Part shown: positions 55,417 through 63,948 of the stretch, one piece after another | How positions within the stretch are numbered: the stretch's first letter is position 1 | Layout: each line of letters starts with the position of its first letter | Origin: Streptomyces sp. NBC_01481 | GTDB lineage: Bacteria > Actinomycetota > Actinomycetes > Streptomycetales > Streptomycetaceae | Assembly: GCF_026339995.1 (NCBI RefSeq) | Contig: NZ_JAPEPT010000002.1 | Location: forward strand, 607,001-671,000 | Length of the DNA: 64,000 nucleotides | Direction: 5' to 3' | Program-made: the position numbers and the translations under genes | The notes under the pieces: generated by a model | The model's database searches: none | What the model was told of the DNA's origin: nothing | The model's input: the letters and a program-made list of their open reading frames with translations, nothing else

Positions 55417-55866
55417 TCATGGCGCCAGTTCGATGTCGATCTCCGGTGGCTGTTCGAGTGTGTTGTGGACGGTGCAGTGCGAGGCGACGGCCAGAAGGGC
55501 GGCGCGGCGCTGTTCGGGGAGTTCTGGCGGTGGGACGACCACTACGCGCACGGAGGTGACACGGGCCGGGCGGTCGGTCGCCATGACGAACTCGGCACGC
55601 ACTCGCAGCCCGGAGCGGGGCAGGTCGTGGCGGTGCAGGTAGCGGCCTGCGTAGAAGGATACGCAGGTGGCCAGGGAGGCGGCGAACAGCTCGGTGGGTG
55701 TCGGTGCGGTGTCCGTACCGCCCGCTTCGATGGGCTGGTCGACCCGGATGTGGTGACCGCGGACCTCGACGGTGTAGGCGTCGTCGCCGACGTGGCCGAC
55801 ATCGAGTCGGTGTACGTCGGCGTCCCTCGGCTGGTTTGCTGACCGGTCCCCTTCCGGCGGTGACAA
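55417..55866 (-). CDS. OsmC-family peroxiredoxin-like protein
   Basis: The protein has up to 149 residues. EAGGTDTAPTPTELFAASLA and TCVSFYAGRYL hold the first catalytic cysteine and ASHCTVHNTL the second, as in OsmC/Ohr thiol peroxidases. It may detoxify organic hydroperoxides or act on persulfides. The start is uncertain: the longest frame begins at TTG 55866, and no clear ribosome site marks another. It converges with the rhodanese/DUF2892 gene. Confidence 0.83.
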   Translation of the reverse strand: MSPPEGDRSANQPRDADVHRLDVGHVGDDAYTVEVRGHHIRVDQPIEAGGTDTAPTPTELFAASLATCVSFYAGRYLHRHDLPRSGLRVRAEFVMATDRPARVTSVRVVVVPPPELPEQRRAALLAVASHCTVHNTLEQPPEIDIELAP

Positions 55867-56057
55867 CGGTTGCCGGTGCCCAGTCGACTGCGCACGGCTT
55901 CCCTGATCGAGAGGCCGGCAGGGTGGTCCGGGGGCCGATCGGCCCTCTCGTGCGCCGACGCCTCGTTACAGCCAGGCGGGTGTTTCCACAGAGCTGATCA
56001 CGCAGGGAGGAGATGCGGGGCTCGTGCATGTCCGACGCTCCGCGGCCAACTCTGACA

Positions 56058-56357
56058 TCAGGAAGTGCCGTCCTGCGGCCGACCATCGGCGGGCTGTTCG
56101 GTCGCACCGACCTGCTGAAGAAGCAGGCGGGCCAGGCCGCGCGCCTCGTCCGGGGTGAGTGCCGCCCAGACTCCCGGCTCGCCGCCCTGGTCCTCTCCGA
56201 CGTCCAGAGCAATCCGGCTGACCGGGCCCGGCCGGTCCGGACGTCCGAGCCGCAGGCACCGTACTTCGATCCTGCGTCCGCACTTGGTCACCAGAGCGGT
56301 CTCTTCGGCACGGCTCTCGTCGATCCTGTGGAGCCGGTCGTTCACTGCCGTCGCCAT
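56058..56357 (-). CDS. Hypothetical protein with CstR-like box upstream
   Basis: The protein has about 99 residues from ATG 56357. GGAGGAG lies 11 bases upstream, and ATG 56405 is an alternative. It has a basic beta-rich start (TKCGRRIEVRCLRLGRPDRP, two Cys), then RIALDVGED and a helical end, TPDEARGLARLLLQQ. It is not recognised. A TACCC...GGGTA palindrome at 56418-56431 suggests it belongs to the sulfide regulon. It may be a small soluble accessory protein. Confidence 0.55.
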   Translation of the reverse strand: MATAVNDRLHRIDESRAEETALVTKCGRRIEVRCLRLGRPDRPGPVSRIALDVGEDQGGEPGVWAALTPDEARGLARLLLQQVGATEQPADGRPQDGTS

Positions 56358-56417
56358 CGGTCTCACGCTCCTCCGCCGGTCGGTTCCGTCCCCAGCGGTC
56401 GCCACCCCGAGGCCTCA

Positions 56418-56431
56418 TACCCGGTGGGGTA
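56418..56431. promoter_or_regulatory. CstR/CsoR-type operator, site 4 (weaker)
   Basis: TACCCGGTGGGGTA keeps both TACCC/GGGTA arms but a less symmetric centre. It lies 61 bp upstream of the small hypothetical gene ending at 56058. Confidence 0.5.
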
Positions 56432-56497
56432 TACGGAATAGCGCTTTGTGGGCAGGAGTTGTTCCCGCTCGGGCTTTGGTCGTTCGGCCCGGGCCTG

Positions 56498-56735
56498 TCA
56501 GGCAGCAATGTTCTCGGGGCGCGGCGGGATGACGGCCAGGGGGCACTGGGAGAACTGCAAGAGGTGGTGGCTGACGGAGCCGAGGGCCAGACCGAGGAAA
56601 CCGCCGAGTCCACGAGAGCCGACGACCAAGAGGTCGGCCCGGTCCGAGGCTCGCGCCAGCGCGATGACCGGCGATTCGTCGGGCACCTGCTCCACCACCC
56701 CCCGCGCTCCCGGAACCCGGGTGGCGTCAGGCCGT
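56498..56735 (-). pseudogene. Universal stress protein, truncated (C-terminal part)
   Basis: About 75 residues read as the C-terminal half of a UspA domain: VIALARASDRADLLVVGSRG, then GGFLGLALGSVSHHLLQFSQ and CPLAVIPP, with the ATP-binding G-x2-G-x9-G-S pattern. The N-terminal half is missing. Upstream, the frame runs into the 3' end of the MFS gene at about 56727, so an insertion or deletion has replaced it. Probably non-functional. Confidence 0.7.
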
Positions 56736-58031
56736 GGCTGGTTCGGGCTGGGCAGCGGGTACCGGAGGTGCGAGGCGACCAGTGCGGTGCAGGCCGTACA
56801 CGGCGGCGGCGCACGCAAGGCCCAGCAGGAACAGCGCGATCCACGGCAGGGCGGACACTCCGGCAGCGCGGGCGGCGTCCAGTGCGGCGCCGGTGAGGAG
56901 GTTGCCGATGGTGATGCCGACGCCGCAGATGGTGTTGTACAGGCCGTAGTGCGTGGCGACGAGGCGGTCCCCGGAGAGCCGGACGATGGTGTCCATCTCG
57001 AACGGGTACGCGATCATCGTGCCCAGGGCGAGCAGCAGTGCGGACAGCGCGGGCGGCACCGCCGCGAGCAGACACAGTCCGATTCCGCCGTCCGGGACCG
57101 GCATTGCCGTGGCCAGCAGCAGCGGCACGAACGCGAATCCCATGGTCGAAAGGCCCCAGGTGAGCGCGCGCCCGGGCTCCATACGGGCCTTGCACCAGGC
57201 GGTCACCCTGGTCTGGCCGAGGATGGTGCTGAGTCCCGACACGGCAAACAGCACCGCCACCGCCGCGGTACCGAACTCGCCCTCTCCGCCCAGGCGTCGG
57301 ACCTCCAGCGGCAGCGCGAGATAGACCTGGAAGGACATCACGTACGAGCCGATCATGGCGATCGAGAACAGCAGGAACGGCCGGTTGACCAGGATGCTCC
57401 GCCACTGCGACAGGACACTCTCCCGCCCACCGTCCGCCTGGGCCTTGGCGTCGTCGGCCCGTCGTGCGGGCAGCGCCCGGATCTGCACAATGCTCAGGAC
57501 CGCGAAGATGCCGGCCGCCGTCAGGCAGGTGATGCGAAAGTCGATGCCGGTCAGCACCATGCCGACGAGCGGGCCGAGCAGGATTCCGGCCTGGTAGAAG
57601 ACGTTGAACAACGCGAACGCCTCCACTCGCCGCTCTCCCGCGTCAGCGGCGAGGTAGGCGCGAGTGGCCGGGTTGAACAGGGCGCCGGCCAGGCCGGTCG
57701 CGGCCGAGGCGGCGATCAGCGCGGGTACGGAGTCGACGAGCCCGAGGGTTACGAAGCCGACGATGCGCAGGACCATGCCAGCGATGATCAACGGCTTGTA
57801 GCCGAGCCGGTCGGCCAGTGTGCCGCCGACCAGGAACATGCCTTGTTGGCTGAAGTTGCGTACGCCGAGGATCAGGCCGACAAGCCATCCGGCGAGGCCA
57901 AGAGGCCCGGCCAGGTGCGTGGCCAGGTACGGCATCAGCATGTAGAAGCCGAGGTTGATAGTGAACTGGTTCACCATCAGCAGCTGGACGCTGCGTTCGT
58001 ACGTGCGGACCTGCGCGATCATGCTCTTCAC
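56727..58031 (-). CDS. MFS transporter (with PLP-enzyme partner)
   Basis: The permease has 434 residues and about 12 membrane helices. GTG 58031 overlaps the stop of the upstream PLP gene (GTGA), and ATG 58022 is also in frame. The loop-2 motif [15 protein letters not shown] is present. It most resembles MdtH/YceL-like multidrug exporters. Being coupled to a cysteine-synthase-like gene, it may export the product of that enzyme. Its 3' end runs into the remnant of a universal stress protein gene. Confidence 0.85.
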   Translation of the reverse strand: MKSMIAQVRTYERSVQLLMVNQFTINLGFYMLMPYLATHLAGPLGLAGWLVGLILGVRNFSQQGMFLVGGTLADRLGYKPLIIAGMVLRIVGFVTLGLVDSVPALIAASAATGLAGALFNPATRAYLAADAGERRVEAFALFNVFYQAGILLGPLVGMVLTGIDFRITCLTAAGIFAVLSIVQIRALPARRADDAKAQADGGRESVLSQWRSILVNRPFLLFSIAMIGSYVMSFQVYLALPLEVRRLGGEGEFGTAAVAVLFAVSGLSTILGQTRVTAWCKARMEPGRALTWGLSTMGFAFVPLLLATAMPVPDGGIGLCLLAAVPPALSALLLALGTMIAYPFEMDTIVRLSGDRLVATHYGLYNTICGVGITIGNLLTGAALDAARAAGVSALPWIALFLLGLACAAAVYGLHRTGRLAPPVPAAQPEPATA

Positions 58032-59131
58032 CGGTCCTCCTCCCGCGCGTCCTGGGCGAGGGTGAGCGGGTCGACCACGCTCGTGCACCGGGTCCAGGCG
58101 GTGACTTCCTTCTCGTCCAGGCGGCCGATCACGTCCGGTTCGGATGCGGGCGGGACGTCGAGCAGACCGTGGGCGGCGCAGTAGTCGTCGTCGTACACCG
58201 TGCCGAGGTAGCGCTGCGGCCCGTCGGGGAAGATCGCCGCGATCCGGGTGTCCTCCGGCAGGGTGCGGGCGAGCCATCCCGCGACCAGGGCGACTGCGCC
58301 GACACTCCATCCGCCGGTGGCGTAGTGCGAGGCGGCCAGCTGCCGACAAGCCCACACCGCTTCCGCCGGAGCGACCCAGTGCACCTCGGAGAAGTTCTCG
58401 TAGGCGACATTGCGGGGATAGATGCTCGACCCGAGCCCGCGCATCAGGCGGGGCCGGGCGGGCTGTCCGAAGATCGTGGAGCCGATGGTGTCCACGCCCA
58501 CGAGCTTCAGGTCGGGGTAGAGCTGCTGCAGAACGCGGGAGACGCCCGCCGAGTGACCTCCGGTGCCGACGCTGCACACCAGGACGTCGATATGGGCCAG
58601 TTCCGTGGCGAGTTCCAGCGCGAGCGGGGTGTACGCGGCGGTGTTGTCGGGGTTGTTGTACTGGTCCGGGCACCAGGAATCGGGGTGTTGCCGCATCAGC
58701 TGCGCGACGCGGTCGCGGCGAGCCTGCTGCCAGCCGCCGGTGGGATGGGGCTCGGAGACGACGTTGACCTGGGCACCGTAGGCGTTCAGCAGCCGGGTCA
58801 TGGACATCTCCAGGCCCGGGTCGGTGACCAGGGTGACCGGGTGGCCGTAGACCATTCCGGCCAAGGCGAGGCCGAGGCCGAGCGTGCCGCTGGTGGACTC
58901 GATGATCTGCGCTCCGGGCTTCAGATCGCCGCGGGCGCGGGCGCGTTCGACCATGTGGAGGCCGGGGCGGTCCTTGATGCCGCCGGGATTGAAGCCTTCC
59001 AGCTTTGCCCAGAAGCCGCGTCCCGCCGGTGCGAAGGGCTCGCTGACGTGCAGGAGAGGAGTGTTGCCCACTAGCCCGGACAGGGCGGCGTGGCCGGGCT
59101 TGGTGAGGGGGGTGGTCTTCGGAGAGTGCAT
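58028..59131 (-). CDS. PLP-dependent cysteine synthase-family enzyme
   Basis: The protein has 367 residues from ATG 59131 (GCGGAA upstream). ATG 59146 would add five residues. The beta-family PLP fold is evident: [20 protein letters not shown] lysine in [11 protein letters not shown], substrate loop [13 protein letters not shown] and phosphate-binding VGTGGHSAG. The PGGIKDRP loop differs slightly from the PGGSIKDR of CysK. It may make cysteine or a beta-substituted alanine, such as a siderophore-type diaminopropionate, which the coupled MFS protein exports. The substrate is inferred only. Confidence 0.85.
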   Translation of the reverse strand: MHSPKTTPLTKPGHAALSGLVGNTPLLHVSEPFAPAGRGFWAKLEGFNPGGIKDRPGLHMVERARARGDLKPGAQIIESTSGTLGLGLALAGMVYGHPVTLVTDPGLEMSMTRLLNAYGAQVNVVSEPHPTGGWQQARRDRVAQLMRQHPDSWCPDQYNNPDNTAAYTPLALELATELAHIDVLVCSVGTGGHSAGVSRVLQQLYPDLKLVGVDTIGSTIFGQPARPRLMRGLGSSIYPRNVAYENFSEVHWVAPAEAVWACRQLAASHYATGGWSVGAVALVAGWLARTLPEDTRIAAIFPDGPQRYLGTVYDDDYCAAHGLLDVPPASEPDVIGRLDEKEVTAWTRCTSVVDPLTLAQDAREEDR

Positions 59132-59234
59132 CAGTTCCGCTCTCATCGTTCGGTGAATGGCACGTTCGGGTGCTGGTCTCGCGTGCGCCGCCGGGGGCGG
59201 CGGCCGCGGCATGCTGCGGCGCGACGGGCATGGC

Positions 59235-59642
59235 CTACGTCCGCCAGCGGCAGAGGGAGCACAGGGTGAGGCGCCCGGACGTGGATGTTCGGAGCCCCGT
59301 CGACGCCGGCCAGAAATCCTTGCCGGGTGCGGCCGCGTGCGTCGCTGCGGCTTCGGGCGCCCCCGCCGTGAGCCCGGGCGTACGCGTCGACTGTCGTCCG
59401 GCGGACTCCACGCCTGAACCGGCAGGCGAGCAGGAGTCAGCAGGCGCCTCGGCGCGTGGCACCTGCTCGTCGCCGGGCTGGGCGCCGTAGACCGTACGGA
59501 CCGGGCCGTGAGCCTGGCCAGGCTCGTGCAGCAGCTGCACACAGTCGAAGACGATCAGCAGCAGCCCGCTGAGGAGCAGGGCGAGCAGCCGGTACTGCAC
59601 AGGGGAGTTGGAGAGCGGGCGAGTGCGGGATGACGAGAGCAC
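59235..59642 (-). CDS. Small single-pass membrane/secreted hypothetical protein
   Basis: The protein has 135 residues from GTG 59642, preceded by GGAGGAACC, a strong ribosome site that decides this start over the longer frame. One hydrophobic segment ([20 protein letters not shown]) follows a short N-terminus. The rest is low-complexity, Ala/Pro/Thr-rich, with a Cys-containing end (LCSLCRWRT). The function is unknown. It may be related to the neighbouring small protein at 59870. Confidence 0.5.
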   Translation of the reverse strand: MLSSSRTRPLSNSPVQYRLLALLLSGLLLIVFDCVQLLHEPGQAHGPVRTVYGAQPGDEQVPRAEAPADSCSPAGSGVESAGRQSTRTPGLTAGAPEAAATHAAAPGKDFWPASTGLRTSTSGRLTLCSLCRWRT

Positions 59643-59869
59643 GGTTCCTCCGCATGCGGCCGGCGTGCACCTCAAGGCGCAGGGAACGGCGGGCGGGGCG
59701 GGCAGTGTCAGGACAACGCCGCAGGAATCAGCCTGCCGAGGCGCCTGGGCGCGCTCGGGCAAGACCGGTGCGGCGACAGCCGGCCGCATCGCGCCCGCAG
59801 CCCAGGGGGCTGTCCCGGAGTCGTGATCAAACGGGAAGGCGTCGATGGCCGGCGAAGTGTCGCCGGATC

Positions 59870-60292
59870 CTAGATCTGCAGAACCGTGGCTCTTATCGGC
59901 GTGCTCGGCAATTGCCTGGCCGACGCCACGTCACCGAAGGCGACCAGAGCGGGTCGCGGCGCCGGAGGAGCTCCTTCGTCGGCGAGGGCACAGGCACCGG
60001 GCGCGTCCAGAACGGGCGTCTGTTGGGGCTGGCCGGGCACGCAGTCCTGAGCTGTATGGGACGGGCCGTGATGACCATCGTGGTGATCGACCGGCGGCTC
60101 CTGGACCGCGTGGTCGTGAAGGGCGGCTGCTGCGGTCACGGTTGCACTTGCACCGAGATGGCCTGTGGTGCCTTCGGCGGTCACGTGCGCGTACGCGAAG
60201 GCGAACAGCGTGAGCGCCACCCACAGCATGCTCAGCGGACCCGCCGACGAGCGGGCCCGCGAGCTGCGGGAAGACGACCAGGCCGTGACCAT
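59870..60292 (-). CDS. Small His-rich secreted/membrane protein (DUF6153-like)
   Basis: The protein has 140 residues. One hydrophobic segment near the start (LSMLWVALTLFAFAYAHVTA) precedes a His-rich stretch (DHHDGHHGPSHTAQDC), and the end is PIRATVLQI. This pattern recalls the DUF6153 family of Streptomyces, small His/Cys proteins often seen near copper or metal genes, so metal binding outside the membrane is plausible. Family assignment is from memory of the pattern and is uncertain. The start is ATG 60292 with only a weak ribosome site. Confidence 0.5.
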   Translation of the reverse strand: MVTAWSSSRSSRARSSAGPLSMLWVALTLFAFAYAHVTAEGTTGHLGASATVTAAAALHDHAVQEPPVDHHDGHHGPSHTAQDCVPGQPQQTPVLDAPGACALADEGAPPAPRPALVAFGDVASARQLPSTPIRATVLQI

Positions 60293-60564
60293 GCCGTGAT
60301 CTTAACGGCTCGTTCAGGCGGTCCTGCCGCCCCGGTCGCAAACGCCACGCGAACATCCGGCTGCATCCATCGCACACAATCGAAACAGCGCAGGTGAACC
60401 ACTACGTCGACTACCGGGCCCTTCCTGAGCGACATGCGTCACATCGGGAAAGGGCCGCGTGGTGTCGGGGCAGGGGCTGGCCCAACTGTCAGCCCAGCGA
60501 GGCGAGGCGGTCGCTGCAGGGGGCCTCGCACCAGCGGTCTCGCGAACCTCCTTCAAGGAGGCCC

Positions 60565-61020
60565 TCACACCAGCGACGTCTCGCCGTCGGGCAGCCACCC
60601 CTCCCAGTAGCCGTCCACCAGATCGAGTATCTGCCCGGGCTCGACCGTGGCCCGCTCCGACCGAAGCTCGGATACGGTCCACCAGCGGGCTTCGGGCCCC
60701 AGCATCCGGCCGGGCTTGTCCTTCCAACTGCCGCTGGTGGGCAGTACGAGTACGACGTATCCGCGCTTGTCCGCATCGTCGACGGCGAACAACCGCCCAA
60801 CCACTGGAGCGATACGGACCGGGGGCAGTTGCAGTCGGCGACGCAGAAACCGCATCGCTGCATGGTGGTACGTCGCACCGGCCCGCATGGGCACTTTCGC
60901 CACGGTCCAGCAGGGGCCCGACGGCTCCCGGCGTCGCACCAGCAGAATCCGTCCCCTCAGCGGATCCAGGATCACCGGGAATACGAAGTTGTACGGTCCG
61001 GGGCGCCGGGCGGTCGTCAT
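60565..61020 (-). CDS. Nudix-fold protein with a degenerate Nudix box
   Basis: The protein has 151 residues from ATG 61020. The N-terminal strands (FVFPVILDPLRGRILLVRRR) and the RWWTVSELRSE end match Nudix hydrolases. In the box region, though, the sequence reads AGATYHHAAMRFLRRRLQL where GxxxxxExxxxxxxREUxEExGU is expected, so the catalytic glutamates are gone. It is probably a binding or regulatory protein rather than a pyrophosphatase. It is divergent from the TniQ gene. Confidence 0.6.
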   Translation of the reverse strand: MTTARRPGPYNFVFPVILDPLRGRILLVRRREPSGPCWTVAKVPMRAGATYHHAAMRFLRRRLQLPPVRIAPVVGRLFAVDDADKRGYVVLVLPTSGSWKDKPGRMLGPEARWWTVSELRSERATVEPGQILDLVDGYWEGWLPDGETSLV

Positions 61021-61187
61021 AGGCCCACCCTGCGGGCAGGTTATTCGAATCGCACCCACTAAATGTCATACGGGTGGCGTGGGGCGCGCAGCCGTACGTA
61101 AACGGCGGCGTTGCGATCGTCACTCACATCGGTGGTGTGGCGCCGATCGGCGATTCGACAGCGGCATGCGCATCCAAGATCTGCTGC

Positions 61188-62279
61188 ATGGGAGCAACCC
61201 CTTCACGGTCGCGACGCGCGGCCGTCCCCGGGCCGCGCGTGAACGATGCCGTCTTGCAGCCGCTCGACGGAGAGTCGCTGGCCAGCTGGGTCAACGCCAT
61301 GGCCAAGCACCGCGAGGTTGAGACTGCGGCTCTGCTTCGAGAACTTCATCTCCACCGGGACGGTGCGCTGTCCATGGCCCAGACACGGTTGTCCGAGCCA
61401 GCGGCTCGCCGGGTGCACAGGGAGACGGGGGTGGGCGAAGCCGTCCTCCACGAGATGACACTCGCTCGCTACGCCGGCAACGCCCTCCCTCATCTGCCTC
61501 TCACCCCGTGGACAGACTCAGCAGCCGTCGCGCAGTGGAGCTCATCGGCCTGGCTTTCGGATCACCGAGCACGCTGGTGTGCCCAATGCCTGCGTAAAAA
61601 TGGCTTCCGCTGGCCACTGCGCTGGATGCTGCCGTGGACCTTCGCGTGCCTCGAGCATCGCGTCTTCCTGGCCACCGAATGCATTCGGTGCCTCTCCCCG
61701 GTCCACTACGGTCGGCACTCCACGCTTCCGCGGTTGTGCGATGCCAGGGTGGATGAGCGGAGGCACACGTACGGATACGACGAGAGGTGCGAGTACCCGA
61801 TCACCCTCCACAGACCCCTCCCGGTCACCGATGATTCTTTGCTCGTGCATCAGGAGAGGATCAACGCCTGGCTCGACGGGCATCCGACTGCCGGCGACAG
61901 GCAGTTCGCATCCCTCACTGCCGTGATGATCATGCTTGTAACCCCGGCCATGATGCGCCGTCGCAGCGAAGACCCGGCACTCCTGTGCCACTTGCGATCA
62001 CGCCGCGGGCTGGGCCTTACGCAGGAACGCGTCCCGTGGACTGATCCGCTGAGAATTGCTGCGGCTGCCTCCGCTGCGAATCGGCTGCTGTGCTCCAACC
62101 CGTCGGCATCCGAGGTGGCCATGAGAATCGTGGACATGAGGTCCCTCGACTACCGAGAAGCACCGTGGCGGCTGGACGTCATGGAATGGGCCTACGGATC
62201 GGCACTCCGCCCGAATCCCTACGTCGACGAACTCGTCCGCAGGGGTGTGATCACCATCGGCTCGTTTGCTTACCGGTGA
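61188..62279 (+). CDS. TniQ family protein
   Basis: The protein has about 363 residues from ATG 61188. GTG 61074 and GTG 61239 are also in frame. LQPLDGESLASWVNAMAKHR is the TniQ N-terminal signature. A zinc-binding segment follows (WCAQCLRKNG, CLEHRVFLATECIRCLSPVH), giving the CxxC...H...CxxC pattern. TniQ proteins guide target choice in Tn7/Tn5053-like transposons. Here no tniA/tniB or terminal repeats were seen, so it is an orphan, either a transposon remnant or domesticated. Confidence 0.7.
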   Translation: MGATPSRSRRAAVPGPRVNDAVLQPLDGESLASWVNAMAKHREVETAALLRELHLHRDGALSMAQTRLSEPAARRVHRETGVGEAVLHEMTLARYAGNALPHLPLTPWTDSAAVAQWSSSAWLSDHRARWCAQCLRKNGFRWPLRWMLPWTFACLEHRVFLATECIRCLSPVHYGRHSTLPRLCDARVDERRHTYGYDERCEYPITLHRPLPVTDDSLLVHQERINAWLDGHPTAGDRQFASLTAVMIMLVTPAMMRRRSEDPALLCHLRSRRGLGLTQERVPWTDPLRIAAAASAANRLLCSNPSASEVAMRIVDMRSLDYREAPWRLDVMEWAYGSALRPNPYVDELVRRGVITIGSFAYR

Positions 62280-62454
62280 ACTGGACCGCAAGGGTGTCCA
62301 CAGACACCCGACACCATCACGCGTCCGCCTCACGCCCCATCTCGATCGCCAGGTTCCCGATGCGAAGGGCCAGGGCATCCCGCACCGATCGGGCGCTCTC
62401 GATGTCCCGGCCCTTCAGGTCTGGAAGAGCCCGGCAGTGGAGGTGCCGCAGGTT

Positions 62455-63102
62455 TCAGCGGGACTTGGAGGCTTTGCCGCGGCGGATGACCAGGCGGCCC
62501 AGGCCGGTGAGAACGATGACCTTGACGAGAACGACCGCCACGATGACTCCGGCTGCCCATCCCGTCCACCGCCAGTCCGTCAGCAGTGCTCCACCCAGCC
62601 CGAGGTGTGCAGCGATGAGGAGCGTTCCGGCCGCGACGAGGCCTATCGTCCGGAGGTGTCGCCGGTGCCTTGTGGCTCCTCCTTCGGGCATGCCGGTCGG
62701 TCTGATGACTTCGCCGGGTGAGGGCGTGGATGCGTCCGTCCGTTGCCAGTTCGCCTTGAGCTGGTCCCGCCTGCCGAACCGTTCGAGATGCCCGGCGACA
62801 AGGTCCTGCAGTCGCCGCAGGTTCTCCTCGTCGGCAGCTTCGACGCGCAACGTCAGCACGTTCGGGATGGCCTGCAGGGTGCACCGGCCCCAGGGAAGGC
62901 TGACGCTTCCGTGCGTGTCCGACCATTCGACGGCCGCCTGGGCTGCCACTGCCTGCATCTCACGGAGTGCCTGTGCATCACCGCCCTGATGGGGGCGCAG
63001 CTGGTGGCTCAGGTGCCTGCCCTTGTTGTTGAAGTGCTTGCAGAGTTGGACGAGATACCGGCTCGGGCGTTCGGTCTCGATGTGGATTTCGGCGGTCGGC
63101 AT
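62455..63102 (-). CDS. DUF2218 domain protein with C-terminal membrane helices
   Basis: The protein has 215 residues. TERPSRYLVQLCKHFNNKGR, then SLPWGRCTLQAIPNVLTLRV and LQDLVAGHLERFGRRDQL match DUF2218 (about 1-110), whose members typically read RPARYLKQLCSH. Here the domain is followed by a linker and two hydrophobic segments (TIGLVAAGTLLIAAHLGLGG and WAAGVIVAVVLVKVIVL), a membrane anchor uncommon for this small family. DUF2218 is often linked to iron/siderophore genes. The function is unknown. Confidence 0.8.
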   Translation of the reverse strand: MPTAEIHIETERPSRYLVQLCKHFNNKGRHLSHQLRPHQGGDAQALREMQAVAAQAAVEWSDTHGSVSLPWGRCTLQAIPNVLTLRVEAADEENLRRLQDLVAGHLERFGRRDQLKANWQRTDASTPSPGEVIRPTGMPEGGATRHRRHLRTIGLVAAGTLLIAAHLGLGGALLTDWRWTGWAAGVIVAVVLVKVIVLTGLGRLVIRRGKASKSR

Positions 63103-63204
63103 GGCATTCCTTTCGGGCTCCTCCGCAGGGTTGGCGCCTCGGGCAATGCCCCACAGGCATTGACGGGCTGTTGCGCGGGCAGGGGGTACAGCCCTGCGGA
63201 AGTT

Positions 63205-63828
63205 TCAGATGCGGGTGATGGCGACGAGCCAGGCCCGAATGCCGTCTGGGTCGGTGGTGATGTCGATCGTGGCGGGCTCGATGGAGTCGATGCGCCACCC
63301 GTCGGCGAATGAGGCTTCGATCTCGTCCCGCGTCAGCTTGCGCACCCGGCCCCACTCGCCCGGCTGCCGGTCGCTGAAGCCGAGCATGAAGTAGCGGCCA
63401 CCCGGGCGCACCACGGAACGCAGGCCGGCGATGTATGCCGTGCGGTCGTCGTCGTCGAAGATGTGGAAGAGCCCGCAGTCGAGCACGGTGTCGAAGGGCT
63501 CCTGTAGATCGGCCAACTGCCGGGCGTCGTGGTGAAGGAACCGCGCTGTACGGCCCCGGTCGCGCGCCTTGGCCTCGGCGGCGCGCAGCGCCCGGGAGGC
63601 GAGATCGACGCCGGTCGCATCCAGACCGAGACCGGCCGCCATGAGCGTGTGCTCGCCGGTTCCGCAGCCGACGTCCAGGACGCGGCCCCGGACGGCGCCG
63701 GCGGCAGCGAGGGCGAGGAACGCCGGTTGAGGCCGACCGATGTCCCACGGCGGCGGGCTTAGGTAGAGGTCGTTGGGTTCCGGTGGGGTCATGGACCCGT
63801 GATGGAGGTGGGGGGTCGAGTCAGCCAT
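63205..63828 (-). CDS. Class I SAM-dependent methyltransferase
   Basis: The protein has 207 residues. Motif I VLDVGCGTGEH binds S-adenosylmethionine, ATGVDLASRAL follows and FDTVLDCGLFHIF is motif II. PPPWDIGRPQPAF near the start is typical of the thiopurine/arsenite-type small methyltransferases, which methylate small toxic molecules. ATG 63828 is used; an internal ATG exists 12 residues in. It is divergent from a TetR gene at the window edge, suggesting it is the regulated target. Confidence 0.83.
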   Translation of the reverse strand: MADSTPHLHHGSMTPPEPNDLYLSPPPWDIGRPQPAFLALAAAGAVRGRVLDVGCGTGEHTLMAAGLGLDATGVDLASRALRAAEAKARDRGRTARFLHHDARQLADLQEPFDTVLDCGLFHIFDDDDRTAYIAGLRSVVRPGGRYFMLGFSDRQPGEWGRVRKLTRDEIEASFADGWRIDSIEPATIDITTDPDGIRAWLVAITRI

Positions 63829-63879
63829 CCTCGTGTCCTTCCCGTAGCGGGATTGGCCCGGGCCTCCGTGACGCCACCA

Positions 63880-63908
63880 GCTTTATCGATACACATCGTC
63901 ACTGTCAA
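63880..63908 (-). promoter_or_regulatory. Promoter of the methyltransferase gene
   Basis: On the minus strand, TTGACA (63908-63903) is a perfect -35, followed 17 bp later by TAAAGC (63885-63880) as a weak -10. Transcription would begin about 45 bp before the ATG. Confidence 0.55.
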
Positions 63909-63948
63909 CCCATACTGTCTCCATGTCGTCGGGTCGTACACTAGGGCG

